Shown: piece after piece, positions 33,036-42,455 of the stretch
Numbering within the stretch: the stretch's first letter is position 1
Layout: the number at the start of each line of letters is the position of its first letter
The notes under the pieces: generated by a model
What the model was told of the DNA's origin: nothing
The model's input: the letters and a program-made list of their open reading frames with translations, nothing else
Databases searched by the model: none
DNA from: Brachybacterium epidermidis
GTDB lineage: Bacteria; Actinomycetota; Actinomycetes; Actinomycetales; Dermabacteraceae
Assembly: GCF_015209585.1 (NCBI RefSeq)
Contig: NZ_JADEYR010000003.1
Span: forward strand, 1 to 64,000
DNA length: 64,000 bases
Direction: 5' to 3'
Position numbers and translations under genes: made by a program

Positions 33036-33235
33036 TGTACGCCTGGATGTTCCGCCGCCTGCCCGGCCCGCTGTGGGTGCGGATCCTGATCACGCTGGTG
33101 ATCCTGGCCGCCCTCGTGGTGGTGCTGTTCGGCTGGGTGTTCCCCGCCATCTCCCCCTACATGCCGTTCAACGACGGTCTGGTCGGATCGCCGTCCCCAG
33201 GTGCCGGCGGCACCGCAGGAATGGGCGCGGCCTGA
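33035..33235 (+). CDS. small single-span membrane protein
   Basis: 66 residues; the ATG at 33035 shares a base with the sortase stop (TGATG), which is the main reason to call it. Sequence starts MYAWMFRRLPGPLWVRIL, then a strong membrane helix (ITLVILAALVVVLFGWVFPAI) and a short Gly/Pro/Ser tail. Similar small proteins occur after the sortase in related actinobacterial islands. Function unknown. Too short to stand alone in many gene calls. Confidence 0.75.
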   Translation: MYAWMFRRLPGPLWVRILITLVILAALVVVLFGWVFPAISPYMPFNDGLVGSPSPGAGGTAGMGAA

Positions 33236-33321
33236 TCACAGGACCACCCCACGAAGCGGCCCGATCACGCACACTGCGGCGCGACTGGGCCTGATCACAG
33301 GGTGCCGCGGCGCGGCCGGCC

Positions 33322-33999
33322 TCAGCCGGTGGTCAGCAGCGGTGCCAGGCCGCAGGAGCGCTCCTCGGCGTCGATCCCGTCGCACAGCTCCAGGAACCGC
33401 GCCAGCATCAGATGGCCGTTCTCAGTGAGCACCGACTCGGGATGGAACTGCACCCCGTGCAGCGGCAGCTCACGGTGCGCCAGGCCCATCACGATGCCGC
33501 TCGCGGTGCGGGCCGTGACCTCGAGCTGATCGGGGATCGTCTCCGGGACCACCGTCAAGGAGTGGTACCGGGTGGCCGTCATCGGACTGGGCGCACCCTC
33601 GAACACGCTGCGCCCCTCATGCACCAGCTCGCTGGTGCGCCCGTGCATCAGCTCCGGGGCGTGCTCCACGGTGGCCCCGTAGAACTGCCCGAGGGCCTGG
33701 TGCCCCAGGCACACGCCCAGCATCGGCACCTGGTCGTCCGCACACGTGCCGATCACGTCCAGGGAGCGGCCGGCAGTGGTGGGGCTGCCCGGCCCGGGGG
33801 AGACCAGCACCCCGGCGAAGCCGCTCAGGTCGATGCTGCCGTCCTCGTGCTGCGGCACCCGGTCGTTGCGCACCACCGTGCAGTGCGCGCCCATCTGCTC
33901 GAGGTAGCCCACGATCGTGTAGACGAAGCTGTCGTAGTTGTCGATCACCAGGATCGGGGTGGGGGAAGGCCCGGTGCGGGCCGGCTCCGGCTCAGCCAC
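33322..33999 (-). CDS. pabA: anthranilate/aminodeoxychorismate synthase glutaminase subunit
   Basis: 225 residues from GTG 33999, which overlaps the pknB stop by eight bases; the upstream extension to 34089 only mirrors the pknB tail. Class I glutamine amidotransferase: LVIDNYDSF start, SPGPGSP, nucleophile Cys in LGVCLGHQ, YHSL, and the His/Glu pair in FHPES. It supplies ammonia from glutamine for p-aminobenzoate (folate) or anthranilate (tryptophan) synthesis. Location beside pknB is conserved in actinobacteria (annotated trpG/pabA). The partner chorismate-binding subunit is not in the window, so the folate versus tryptophan role is open. Confidence 0.88.
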   Translation of the reverse strand: MAEPEPARTGPSPTPILVIDNYDSFVYTIVGYLEQMGAHCTVVRNDRVPQHEDGSIDLSGFAGVLVSPGPGSPTTAGRSLDVIGTCADDQVPMLGVCLGHQALGQFYGATVEHAPELMHGRTSELVHEGRSVFEGAPSPMTATRYHSLTVVPETIPDQLEVTARTASGIVMGLAHRELPLHGVQFHPESVLTENGHLMLARFLELCDGIDAEERSCGLAPLLTTG

Positions 34000-36238
34000 C
34001 GTTGCCTCTGCCGTTGCCCCGACCGCTGTTGTTCCCGGGGCCGGAGTTCGGGTTGTCGCCACCCTTGTTGGGGTTCGGGTTGTCGCCACCCTTGCTGTTG
34101 TCGTCTGCCGGATCGGTGGGCGGGTCGTCCCCGGGGTCGTCCGTGGGGCTGGGCTCCTCGGTGGGCTCCGGGTCAGTGGTCGGTTCGGGGTCGGTGGTGG
34201 GCTCGGGCGTCGGCTCGGGCCCGCGGGAGATGACCACCGTGATGGTGGAGCCGCGCTCCACCTGCTCCTGCGCGGCGGGCTCGGTGCGGATCACCGACCC
34301 CTCGGGCACCGAGTCGTGGTACTCGCGCTGGGGGTTGGCGCCGAACCCTCCGGCATCCTGGAGGATCTGCTGCGCCTCCTCGTACGTGCTGCCCACGACG
34401 TTGGGCACCGCCACCGGTCCCGCCTCGCTCGCGACCACCAGGGTCACCGCTGTCCCGATGCCCACCGTCTGGCCGGGGGCGACGCTCTGCTCGAGCACGG
34501 TGCCGGGGGCGTTCTCCGTGTCCTCCCGCGTGGTGGTGTCCGCCGTGAGCCCGAGATCCTCGAGCATCTGCGTCGCCTCCTCGATGTTCAGACCGTCGAG
34601 GTTGGGCATCATCACGTTCCCGGTGGCGACCCACACCTGGACCTCGTCGCCCGGCTGTGCGGTGCTGCCGGCCTGAGGGCTGCTGCGGATGATCTGACCG
34701 GCCTCGAGCTTGGCGGCGTCCTCCTCGGCCGCCACCGCCATGGTCAGGCCGAGGGCCTCGAGCTCAGCGCGGGCCTTCTCGCGCGACTTGCCGCGCAGAT
34801 CCGGCACCTCCACGGCCTGGGGGCCGGAGGAGACGGTGAGCACGACGGTGCTGTCGACGGGGGCCTGCGCCTCCGGCGCCGGATCGGAGCTGATCACGGT
34901 GCCCTCGTCCACCTCGGCGGAGTTCTGGTAGTCCACCTCGCCCTTCAGGCCGACGTCCTCGAGCAGGCCCAGGGCCTCGTCCTCGGTCTCGCCCACCACC
35001 GCGGGGACTGCGACCGTCTCAGGGCCGTCGGAGCCGAAGGGGTCCAGGAACCACAGTAGCGCTGCGACAACGCCCGCCACCGCCAGCAGCACCAGGGCGA
35101 TCAGCCACCACGGGGTGCGGCGCTTCCGCTCTTCCTCGACCTCGCCGGGGCCGGACGGGACGACGGCACCGTTCTGTGCGGTGATGGGGCCGGTCTGCGC
35201 GGAGGCCAGGGCGGAGCCGTGCACCGGGCCGGCGGCCGCGGCTCCCACGGCTCCCGCACCGGCGATCCCGGCACCGGTCATCACCGGCAGCGCCTCGGTG
35301 GTGTCGTCCATCGGGGTCAGCACGGTGGTGGCCCCGGCGTCGGCCCCGGCGGGCACCGCCCCGGCCACGAGCACCGGCGCCCTGCCGGAGACCACGGCCG
35401 CGATGTCACGGGCGAACGCGACCGCGCTGGCGTAGCGCTGCTCGCGATCCTTGGCCAGGCCGGTGAGGATCACGGCGTCCATCTCGGGGGTGATCGCCGG
35501 GTTGAAGTGCGAGGGCGCGTGCGGGATCTCCCGCACGTGCTGGTACGCGATCGACACGGGGGTGTCACCGGTGAACGGTGGGCGTCCGGTGAGCATCTCG
35601 TACATCACGCAGGCTGCGGAGTAGATGTCGGAGCGCGCATCGACGATCTGGCCGCGCGCCTGCTCGGGGGAGAGGTACTGGGCGGTGCCCATCACGGCCT
35701 GGGTGGCGGTCATCGCGCTGGTGGCATCGGCCACCGCGCGGGCGATGCCGAAGTCCATCACCTTGACCTGGCCGGACTCGGTGATCATCACGTTGCCGGG
35801 CTTGATGTCGCGGTGCACGATCCCCGCGCGATGCGAGTACTCCAGGGCGCTCAGCAACGCGGCCATCACCTCGCCGGCCTGGGCGACGTCCATCGGGTCC
35901 TCGGGATCGATGAAGGCGCGCAGGGTGCTGCCCTCCACGTACTCCATCACGATGTACGGGATGGTCACCTCGGCACCGGTGAGGGAGGTGCTGTGCTCCT
36001 CGCCGGTGTCGTACACGGCGACGATCGAGGGATGGTTCAGCGAGGCTGCGCTCTGCGCCTCCCGGCGGAACCGCTCCTGGAAGCTGTCGTCCCGGGCGAG
36101 GTCCGACCGCAGCACCTTCACCGCGACCGTGCGGTGCAGGCGGGTGTCCTCAGCCAGGAACACCTCGGCCATGCCTCCGTGTCCCAGCACCCTTCCCAGG
36201 GTGTAGCGGCCTCCGAGGACCACGTTATCTCCACTCAA
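33992..36238 (-). CDS. pknB: PASTA-domain Ser/Thr protein kinase PknB
   Basis: 748 residues from TTG 36238, which overlaps the upstream kinase stop (TTGA). Kinase domain about residues 8-270: glycine loop GHGGMAE, VAVKVL lysine, HRDIKPGN catalytic loop, DFGIARAV and activation loop TATQAVMGTAQYLSPEQ. A basic juxtamembrane region leads to a helix at about 375-398, then four extracellular PASTA repeats (about 401-676) and a Pro/Thr/Glu then Gly/Asn-rich tail. It senses peptidoglycan or lipid II fragments and phosphorylates division and wall proteins. Last kinase gene of the fhaA-to-pknB operon. Confidence 0.95.
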   Translation of the reverse strand: MSGDNVVLGGRYTLGRVLGHGGMAEVFLAEDTRLHRTVAVKVLRSDLARDDSFQERFRREAQSAASLNHPSIVAVYDTGEEHSTSLTGAEVTIPYIVMEYVEGSTLRAFIDPEDPMDVAQAGEVMAALLSALEYSHRAGIVHRDIKPGNVMITESGQVKVMDFGIARAVADATSAMTATQAVMGTAQYLSPEQARGQIVDARSDIYSAACVMYEMLTGRPPFTGDTPVSIAYQHVREIPHAPSHFNPAITPEMDAVILTGLAKDREQRYASAVAFARDIAAVVSGRAPVLVAGAVPAGADAGATTVLTPMDDTTEALPVMTGAGIAGAGAVGAAAAGPVHGSALASAQTGPITAQNGAVVPSGPGEVEEERKRRTPWWLIALVLLAVAGVVAALLWFLDPFGSDGPETVAVPAVVGETEDEALGLLEDVGLKGEVDYQNSAEVDEGTVISSDPAPEAQAPVDSTVVLTVSSGPQAVEVPDLRGKSREKARAELEALGLTMAVAAEEDAAKLEAGQIIRSSPQAGSTAQPGDEVQVWVATGNVMMPNLDGLNIEEATQMLEDLGLTADTTTREDTENAPGTVLEQSVAPGQTVGIGTAVTLVVASEAGPVAVPNVVGSTYEEAQQILQDAGGFGANPQREYHDSVPEGSVIRTEPAAQEQVERGSTITVVISRGPEPTPEPTTDPEPTTDPEPTEEPSPTDDPGDDPPTDPADDNSKGGDNPNPNKGGDNPNSGPGNNSGRGNGRGNGG

Positions 36239-37731
36239 TGCCAAACCGCCCTCGTGCCGTGGCCGACAACGACCGATTCGACCATGGTACGCGCTGACTC
36301 CAGCCCCTCTGCCGCTCCTCGGGGGGCACCGGCCGAACCGAGCGGTAGCCATCCCATCCCGCCGGCGACGGCCAGCGCGACCACCGCGATCAGCAGGAGC
36401 AGCAGCACCAGCCCCGGCACCGACAGCGGACCGATCCGGGCCCCGGTGGTGGTGCCCCGCACGGTGCGCTCGGAGGTCCCGGTGTCCACGCCGTCATAGC
36501 GACGGTCATGGCCGTCATGACCGTCGCGGCCGCTCTCGCGCGGGGCCGGGCCCGTTGCCTCCCCGCCCTGCGCGGCGGCCCCCGCAGGCACCGCGGCCCC
36601 GCCGGGAACTGCAGATCCACCGGGCGGGGGGAGCTCGGAGTGCGAGGAGGGTCGGGGAGCCGTGGACGCCGAGGACGCCGACAGCGCCGAGGGGCCGGAG
36701 GCGGCCGAGCGGGCCGACGGCCCCGAACGGTGCCGCACGCCCCGGCCGCGATGCCGCTGCCGATGTCGGGCCGCGGCCGTGCGGGTGCCCGTGGGGGAGG
36801 CGCTGCCGGGCGATCCGGCGGAGCGCTCGGCGGCGCCCGAGCCTCCGGCGCCCGCCGGGTCGGCGCTGAGGGTGGGGATGGCCCCGGTGGTGAAGCGCGG
36901 TACGGCTCCGCGCTGGATGGCCTCCAGGATCCGGGCCACGGCATCGGCCGAGCGCGGCCGGTTCGCGGGGGCCTTCGCCAGCGTCATCATCACCAGCCGC
37001 TGCAGATCCGGATGGATGTGCGAGGGCAGCTCCGGCGGTTGCTGCTTCACCTGCGCCATCGCTATCTCGACCTGGCTCGAACCGGTGAACGGGCGGTGCC
37101 CGGCCAGCATCTCGTAGGCCACGATACCCAGGGCGTAGATGTCCGAGAGCGAGGTGGCCTGCTTGCCCATCGCCTGCTCGGGGGAGAGGTACTGGGCGGT
37201 CCCCATCACCAGGCCGGTCTTGGTCAGTCGTGCCTGGTCGGAACTGCGGGCGATGCCGAAGTCGGTGATCTTCATCGACCAGTCGTCGCTCTCGTCCACC
37301 AGCACGTTCTCGGGCTTCACGTCGCGGTGCACCACGCCCTTGGCGTGGGCGGCGTCCAGGGCGCGCGCCAGGGTGATCAGCACGGGGATCACCCGGTGCT
37401 CCGGCAGCCCGCCCGGGTTCTCCTCGATGATGTCCGACAGCGGCCTGCCCGGGCACAGCTCCATCACGATGTAGGCACGCCCGTCCAGCTCGCCGTAGTC
37501 GTAGAGCCCTGCGATCGCATCGTGGGAGAGGGCGGCGGTGTGCCGCGCCTCGGCCCGGAAGCGCTTGAGGAAGCCGTCGTCGCCGGCATACTCCTCGCGC
37601 AGCACCTTCACGGCCACCTGCCGGTCCAGCTCCTGGTCGTGGCCCTTCCACACCTCGCCCATGCCGCCGGTGGCGATGAGGGAGTCGAGCTCGTAGCGTC
37701 CCTCCAGGACGAGGCCCTGCTTGGTCTTCAT
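36235..37731 (-). CDS. pknA: Ser/Thr protein kinase PknA
   Basis: 498 residues from ATG 37731 (ATGA overlap with pbpA; the extra 52 codons upstream are rejected). Kinase domain residues about 10-285: ATGGMGEVW glycine loop, VAVKVLR, HRDVKPENV, TDFGIARS, and activation loop LTKTGLVMGTAQYLSPEQ. A long Ser/Ala/Gly/Pro/His linker follows, then one membrane helix at about 435-457 and a short outer tail without PASTA repeats. Matches PknA, which acts with PknB on FtsZ, Wag31 and other shape and division targets. Confidence 0.92.
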   Translation of the reverse strand: MKTKQGLVLEGRYELDSLIATGGMGEVWKGHDQELDRQVAVKVLREEYAGDDGFLKRFRAEARHTAALSHDAIAGLYDYGELDGRAYIVMELCPGRPLSDIIEENPGGLPEHRVIPVLITLARALDAAHAKGVVHRDVKPENVLVDESDDWSMKITDFGIARSSDQARLTKTGLVMGTAQYLSPEQAMGKQATSLSDIYALGIVAYEMLAGHRPFTGSSQVEIAMAQVKQQPPELPSHIHPDLQRLVMMTLAKAPANRPRSADAVARILEAIQRGAVPRFTTGAIPTLSADPAGAGGSGAAERSAGSPGSASPTGTRTAAARHRQRHRGRGVRHRSGPSARSAASGPSALSASSASTAPRPSSHSELPPPGGSAVPGGAAVPAGAAAQGGEATGPAPRESGRDGHDGHDRRYDGVDTGTSERTVRGTTTGARIGPLSVPGLVLLLLLIAVVALAVAGGMGWLPLGSAGAPRGAAEGLESARTMVESVVVGHGTRAVWH

Positions 37732-39173
37732 CGCCAGATCACCGCTTCCATGACTTCCTTCGCGATCGGGGCAGCCACCCGCGATCCGTACCCGCCCTCC
37801 TCGACGAGCACGGCGACGGCGACCTCTCGATCGCCCATCTGCGCGTACCCGACGAACCATGAGTGGGGTGCGCGTCCCTCGCCCCACTGGGCGGTGCCCG
37901 TCTTGCCGCCCACCTCGGCGCCCTCGATCCGGGCTGCGCTGCCCGTGCCGTTCTCGACCGTCTCGATCATCATCCCGCGCATCTCGGAGGCGTTCGAGGC
38001 GCTCAGCGGCTGGCCCACCTCGCGCGGGGTGAGCTCGGCGATCGAGGACAGGTCCGAGGTGCGCACGGACTGCACGAGCTGCGGCTCCATCACCACGCCG
38101 TCATTGACGAAGGCGGAGGCCACCATTGCCATCTGCAACGGGGTCACGCGCGTCTCGTACTGGCCGATAGAGGTGGTGGCCAGCTGGGCGCCGTCCAGAT
38201 CGGTGCCCATCGTCGAGGCGGTCCCCGCCAGTGGGATCTCCATCCGCTGCCCGAAGCCGAACTGCTCCGCGGTGGCCCGCAGCTGGTCCTCGCCCAGCTC
38301 CTGCCCCAGCAGGGCGAAGGAGGTGTTGCAGGACTGCCGCAGGGCGTCGGTGAGGGTGGAGGCGTCGTCCGGGCCGCACGGGGTCTGGTCGCCACCGGCG
38401 CGGTTGTTCATGATGGAGGAGGAGTTCGGCAGCTGGTAGGTGCCGGGACCGGGGATCACCGTCTCCGGTGTGTACTTCCCCGAGTCCAGTGCGGAGGCCG
38501 CCACCACCAGCTTGAAGACCGAGCCGGGCGGGTACAGGTCGCCGCCGGTGGCCCGGTTGGTCAGGGGGCGCGCAGGATCCTCGTTCAGCGCCGTCCAGGC
38601 GGCCTGCACTTCGGAGGAGCTGTGGCTGGCCAGGAGGTTGGGGTCGTAGCTGGGGGTGGAGACCATGGCCAGCACCGCGCCGGTGCTGGGGTCCAGTGCC
38701 ACCACGGCGCCGCGCTGATCGCCAAGGGCGTCCCAGGCCGCCTGCTGTGCCTGGGAGTCCAGGGTGAGCTCGACCGTGGCGCCCTGCCCCTGCTCCCCGG
38801 AGAGGATGTCGGAGATGCGCTGGTAGAACAGGGCGTCGGCGTCACCGGAGAGGGTGTCGTTCAGCGCGCGTTCGATCCCGGAGAAGCCGTAGATCACCGA
38901 GTAGTAGCCCGTGACCGGGGCGTACATGGCACCGGGGTCGTAGGTGCGCAGGTAGCCGTAGGTGTCGCCGGACTCCTGCGAGCTGGCGATCGCGGTGCCG
39001 TCCACCACGATCGGTCCGCGATGGCGTCCGAACTCGTTGTAGATGGTGCGAGCGTTGCGGCCATCGGCGTTGAGACGGCCCTGGGCCACCACCTGGAAGT
39101 AGGTGGTGGAGGTGAAAAGCAGCAGGAACAGCATCCCCACCACGAGCCATACGTGACGCAGCGGCTTGTTCAT
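37728..39173 (-). CDS. pbpA: penicillin-binding protein A (class B transpeptidase)
   Basis: 481 residues from ATG 39173. N-terminal anchor helix (VWLVVGMLFLLLFTSTTYF), dimerisation-type domain with NARTIYNEFGRHRGPI, and transpeptidase domain with SVFK (Ser about residue 218), SCN in the SXN position and KTGTAQW (Lys about residue 423). It crosslinks peptidoglycan and is paired with the RodA glycosyltransferase encoded just upstream (ATGA overlap). In mycobacteria PbpA supports septation and cell length and is linked to PknB regulation. Confidence 0.94.
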   Translation of the reverse strand: MNKPLRHVWLVVGMLFLLLFTSTTYFQVVAQGRLNADGRNARTIYNEFGRHRGPIVVDGTAIASSQESGDTYGYLRTYDPGAMYAPVTGYYSVIYGFSGIERALNDTLSGDADALFYQRISDILSGEQGQGATVELTLDSQAQQAAWDALGDQRGAVVALDPSTGAVLAMVSTPSYDPNLLASHSSSEVQAAWTALNEDPARPLTNRATGGDLYPPGSVFKLVVAASALDSGKYTPETVIPGPGTYQLPNSSSIMNNRAGGDQTPCGPDDASTLTDALRQSCNTSFALLGQELGEDQLRATAEQFGFGQRMEIPLAGTASTMGTDLDGAQLATTSIGQYETRVTPLQMAMVASAFVNDGVVMEPQLVQSVRTSDLSSIAELTPREVGQPLSASNASEMRGMMIETVENGTGSAARIEGAEVGGKTGTAQWGEGRAPHSWFVGYAQMGDREVAVAVLVEEGGYGSRVAAPIAKEVMEAVIWR

Positions 39174-40547
39174 GCCATCACCTCCGCTGGGGAGACGCGG
39201 GTGGAGCCGGGGACCTGGCGCGCCGCAGGACGGCGGGCTGCATCCGAGAGCCGCACCAGGATCCCGGCGATGATCCAGTTGCACACCAGGGAGCTGCCCC
39301 CGGCTGCCAGGAACGGCAGGGTCAGGCCCGTCAGCGGGATCACCCGGGTGATGCCGCCGACCACCACGAACACCTGCAGGGCGATCACGAAGCCCAGGCC
39401 GCCGGCCAGGAGGGTGCCGAAGCCGTCGGAGATGCCCACGGCCGCGCGCATCGCTCGCTGCACCAGCAGCAGGTACAGCAGCAGCACGGCGAAGGCCCCC
39501 ACCAGGCCCAGCTCCTCCGCCAGGGAGGTGTAGATGAAGTCGGACTCCGCGTGGGGGACGACGTTCGGGCGTCCATCGCCCAGGCCGGCACCGGTGATCC
39601 CGCCGTTGGCCAGGCCGAACAAGCCGGCGTTGACCTGACCGCAGGCATCGAAGTTCTCCCGCGAGAGCGGATCCAGCCAGCAGTCGATGCGCCGGCGCAC
39701 GTGCCCCATCTGGATGGCGGCGAACACCGCCGGCGGCAGGAACATCACCGCGCCGATCACCAGCCAGCTCAGACGGTCCGTGGCCACGTACAGCATCACC
39801 ACGAACAGGCCGAAGAACATCAGGGAGGTGCCCAGGTCCGTCTGGAACACCAGCACGGCCATCGCGAAGCCCCAGGCCACCAGGATCGGTCCGAAGTCCG
39901 ACCAGCGCGGCAGGTGGATGCCCAGCACCTTCGGCCCGGCCAGGGCCAGCGTGTCACGGCGGGCCACCAGGTAGCCGGCGAAGAAGACGGCGAAGGCGAT
40001 CTTGGCGAGCTCGGCGGGCTGGAAGCTGTTGCCGGCGATGGAGATCCAGATGCGGGAGCCGTTGCGCTCGCTGCCCAGGCCCGGCACCAGCGGCATCAGC
40101 AGCAGCAGTGCCCCGGTGAGCGCGAAGATCCAGGTGTAGCGGCGCAGCCAGCGGTGATCGCGCAGCGCCACCAGCACGCCGATGCACAGCGCAGCCCCGA
40201 GCATCGACCAGATCATCTGGCGGTCCGCCATCGCGGTGGCCCGCGGCCCGTACAGGGTGTTGGCGGAGTCGATGCTGGCGATCACCGCCACCCCGAGCAT
40301 GTTCAGCAGCACCACGATCGGCAGGATGGTGGGGTCCGCGTACGGGGCGCGCCACATCACCGCGATCTGCAGCAGCACGGCCACGACCGCAGCGCCGATG
40401 CCCACCTGCATCAGGTCGGCGGGCAGCTCCTCGAAGCGGCCCAGCCCCACCAGGGCATAGGCCGTCACCCCCACCGACACCGCGAAGGCCAGCAGCAGCG
40501 CCTGGGTGAGGCGGCGGGGCCGAGCGGTGTACGAGGATGGTCGCCAT
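39170..40547 (-). CDS. rodA: RodA/FtsW-type glycosyltransferase, probable N-terminal frameshift
   Basis: SEDS-family lipid II polymerase: ten-helix protein with SERNGSRIWI and the SFQPAELAKIAF motif, plus RIDCWLDP and PHAESDFIYTSLAEELG (catalytic Asp region). The intact frame runs from a GTG at 40480 (436 residues), but that start lies inside TM1. A better start is ATG 40547 (overlapping the likely pstP stop), giving MATILVHRSAP and then, after one extra base near 40515, RRLTQALLLAFAVSVGVTAY in the rodA frame. So either one base is inserted in the sequence or the gene has lost its first half-helix. Works with PbpA. Confidence 0.85.
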
Positions 40548-41942
40548 CAGCTCGACTCGCCCTCGTCCGGAGGCGTGGCAGTGCGCTCCGGCCGCTCGGG
40601 AAGGGGCTCGACGCCGCCGGAGCCTCCTCCGCGGGCTCGGAGGAGAGGCCCCGCCGTCGGGCGTGCCGGTGGTGCTGTCGGTCTCGGTGGGCTCCTCCGT
40701 CCCGGGGGGAGGGGTGGTGGGGGCGGCGAGCTCGGCGGCGTTCTGCAGGCGCATCACGACTTCCTCGGCCGCGTCCCGGTCCGGCGTGGAGATGGTGCGC
40801 TGCACCTGGTCGCGCATGATCGGCGGCAGCTGCTCCAGCTCGATGTCCGTCACCTCGACGGGACTGGACAGCGGGATCGGGCCCAGGTCCTGGGCGAGCC
40901 CCTGGTAGATCACCACGTGGGTGCCGTCGGTGCCCACGAAGAACTGCTTCTGCGACCAGGCATAGGCCGACCACAGGGCTCCGGCCACCACGGCCAGCAG
41001 CAGCGCCAGGGTCACCAGGGCCGGCCAGGGGCTGCGACGAGGGGGCTCCTCCTCGGAGAAGTCCTCGTCGGCGTAGGGGGCCTCCGCCTCGCCTCGCGTG
41101 AGCGCGGCGGCCTTCGCGGCGGGCCCGGAGGCGGCTGTGGGCTGGTGGCGGGTGCGGGCCGCGGACCCGACGATCTGCGGTGCGGTGGACGGTGGCTCCA
41201 CGCCGCGCGGGAGCCGGTCCAGGTCCAGCACATCGGCGATGATGCAGGTGATGTTGTCCGGCCCGCCACCCTTGAGCGCCATCTGCACCAGGGCGTCGGC
41301 GCACTCGTCCGGATCCTCGATCTCCTGCATCGTGCGGCCGATGGTCTCCAGGGAGACCAGGCCGGACAGGCCGTCGGAGCACAGCATCCAACGGTCGCCC
41401 ACGTGCGCGGGGCGCAGGGAGAGGTCGAGCTCAGGATCGGCGTCGACATCGCCCAGCACCCGCATCAGCACGGAGCGCTGGGGGTGGCGCTCGGCCTCCT
41501 CCTCGGTGAGCCTGCCCTCGTCCAACAGTCGCTGCACGAAGGTGTGGTCCTTGGTGACCTGCGTGGTCTCGCCATCGCGCAGCAGGTACGCGCGGGAGTC
41601 CCCGATGTGGGCGAGGGCGAACTTGCCCTCGGTGCGCAGCAGCGCGGTGATGGTGGTGCCCAGGCCCGCCAGCTGCGGTTCGTCGCGGGCGCGCCGCAGG
41701 ATCTCCTGGTTGGCGTCCAGCACCGTCTGCTCGAGGGCGGCGACCATGTCGGAGGCGGGGGTCTCGCTGTCCAGCCGCATCAGGCGGCCGATGGCCACGG
41801 AGGAGGCGACGTCGCCTCCCGCATGCCCGCCCATGCCGTCGGCCACGGCCAGCAGGTGGCTGCCGGCATAGCCGGAGTCCTGGTTGTTCGAGCGCACGAG
41901 GCCCACGTCGGAGCGGGCGGCGTACCGCAGTGCGATGGTCAT
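40547..41942 (-). CDS. pstP: PP2C-type Ser/Thr phosphatase PstP, frameshifted tail
   Basis: Starts at ATG 41942 (ATGA overlap with fhaB). Residues 1-240 are a complete PP2C domain: RSNNQDSGY, AVADGMGGHAGGDVAS, HIGDSRAYLL, LCSDGLSGLV, GGGPDNITCI. A membrane helix follows (about 308-328), then an outer domain and a Pro/Thr/Glu-rich tail. In the published frame no stop comes before 39954, deep inside rodA. The other two frames read SEPAEEAPAASS and then PERPERTATPPDEGESS ending in TGA at 40547, adjoining the rodA ATG, so small indels near 40640 and 40610 are likely. PstP reverses PknA/PknB phosphorylation. Confidence 0.85.
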
Positions 41943-42448
41943 CGCGGGCCTCGTCTCAGTTCGATCTCGGTGCGGCCGATCCGCACCTGGGCGCCGGGTC
42001 GGAAGGCCACGGCCCCCTCGATCCGACGGTCCGACACGAGCGGGCCGTTGGTGGATCCCAGATCCTCCACCATCCACTCACCGTCGCGCTGGAACACGCG
42101 GGCGTGCCGGTTGGAGGCGTAATCGGCGTCCAGCACCAGGGTGCACTCGGGGGCACGGCCGATGAGGACGGGTGTGGAGCCCAGGGTGAGGGACGTCCCG
42201 CGCAGGGGCCCGGCGGTGACCACCAGGGAGGTGACGGTGACCGTGGGATCGGTGCGCATGGCGCCCACGTTCGCCGGGTTCGCGGGATCGGCGGAGGGTC
42301 GCTGCTCGCGCCGCGGGTTCTTGCTGGAGCGGGTGACGACGGTGGTGCCGAACAGGTCGTTGCGCAGCACCAGCAGCACCGCGATCACGAACACCCACAG
42401 CGCCAGCACGAAGCCCAGGCGCAGGGCGACGATGGTCAGTTCGCTCAT
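41939..42448 (-). CDS. fhaB: FHA-domain membrane protein FhaB (FipA)
   Basis: 169 residues. N-terminal membrane helix (LGFVLALWVFVIAVLLVL), linker of about 50 residues with a conserved-looking TDPTVTVTSL segment (Thr sites suited to kinase phosphorylation), and an FHA domain: VLIGRAPECTLVL, SNRHARVF, DLGSTNGPLV. FHA domains bind phosphothreonine; FhaB bridges FtsZ and septal proteins under oxidative stress in mycobacteria. Lies between fhaA (seven-base gap) and pstP (four-base overlap). Confidence 0.93.
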   Translation of the reverse strand: MSELTIVALRLGFVLALWVFVIAVLLVLRNDLFGTTVVTRSSKNPRREQRPSADPANPANVGAMRTDPTVTVTSLVVTAGPLRGTSLTLGSTPVLIGRAPECTLVLDADYASNRHARVFQRDGEWMVEDLGSTNGPLVSDRRIEGAVAFRPGAQVRIGRTEIELRRGPR

Positions 42449-42455
42449 GCGCCGC

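Noticed and set aside
39954-40546. C-terminal 190-residue extension of PstP
   Set aside because: This part is the out-of-frame reading of rodA; codon bias favours the rodA frame, so the extension comes from an indel.
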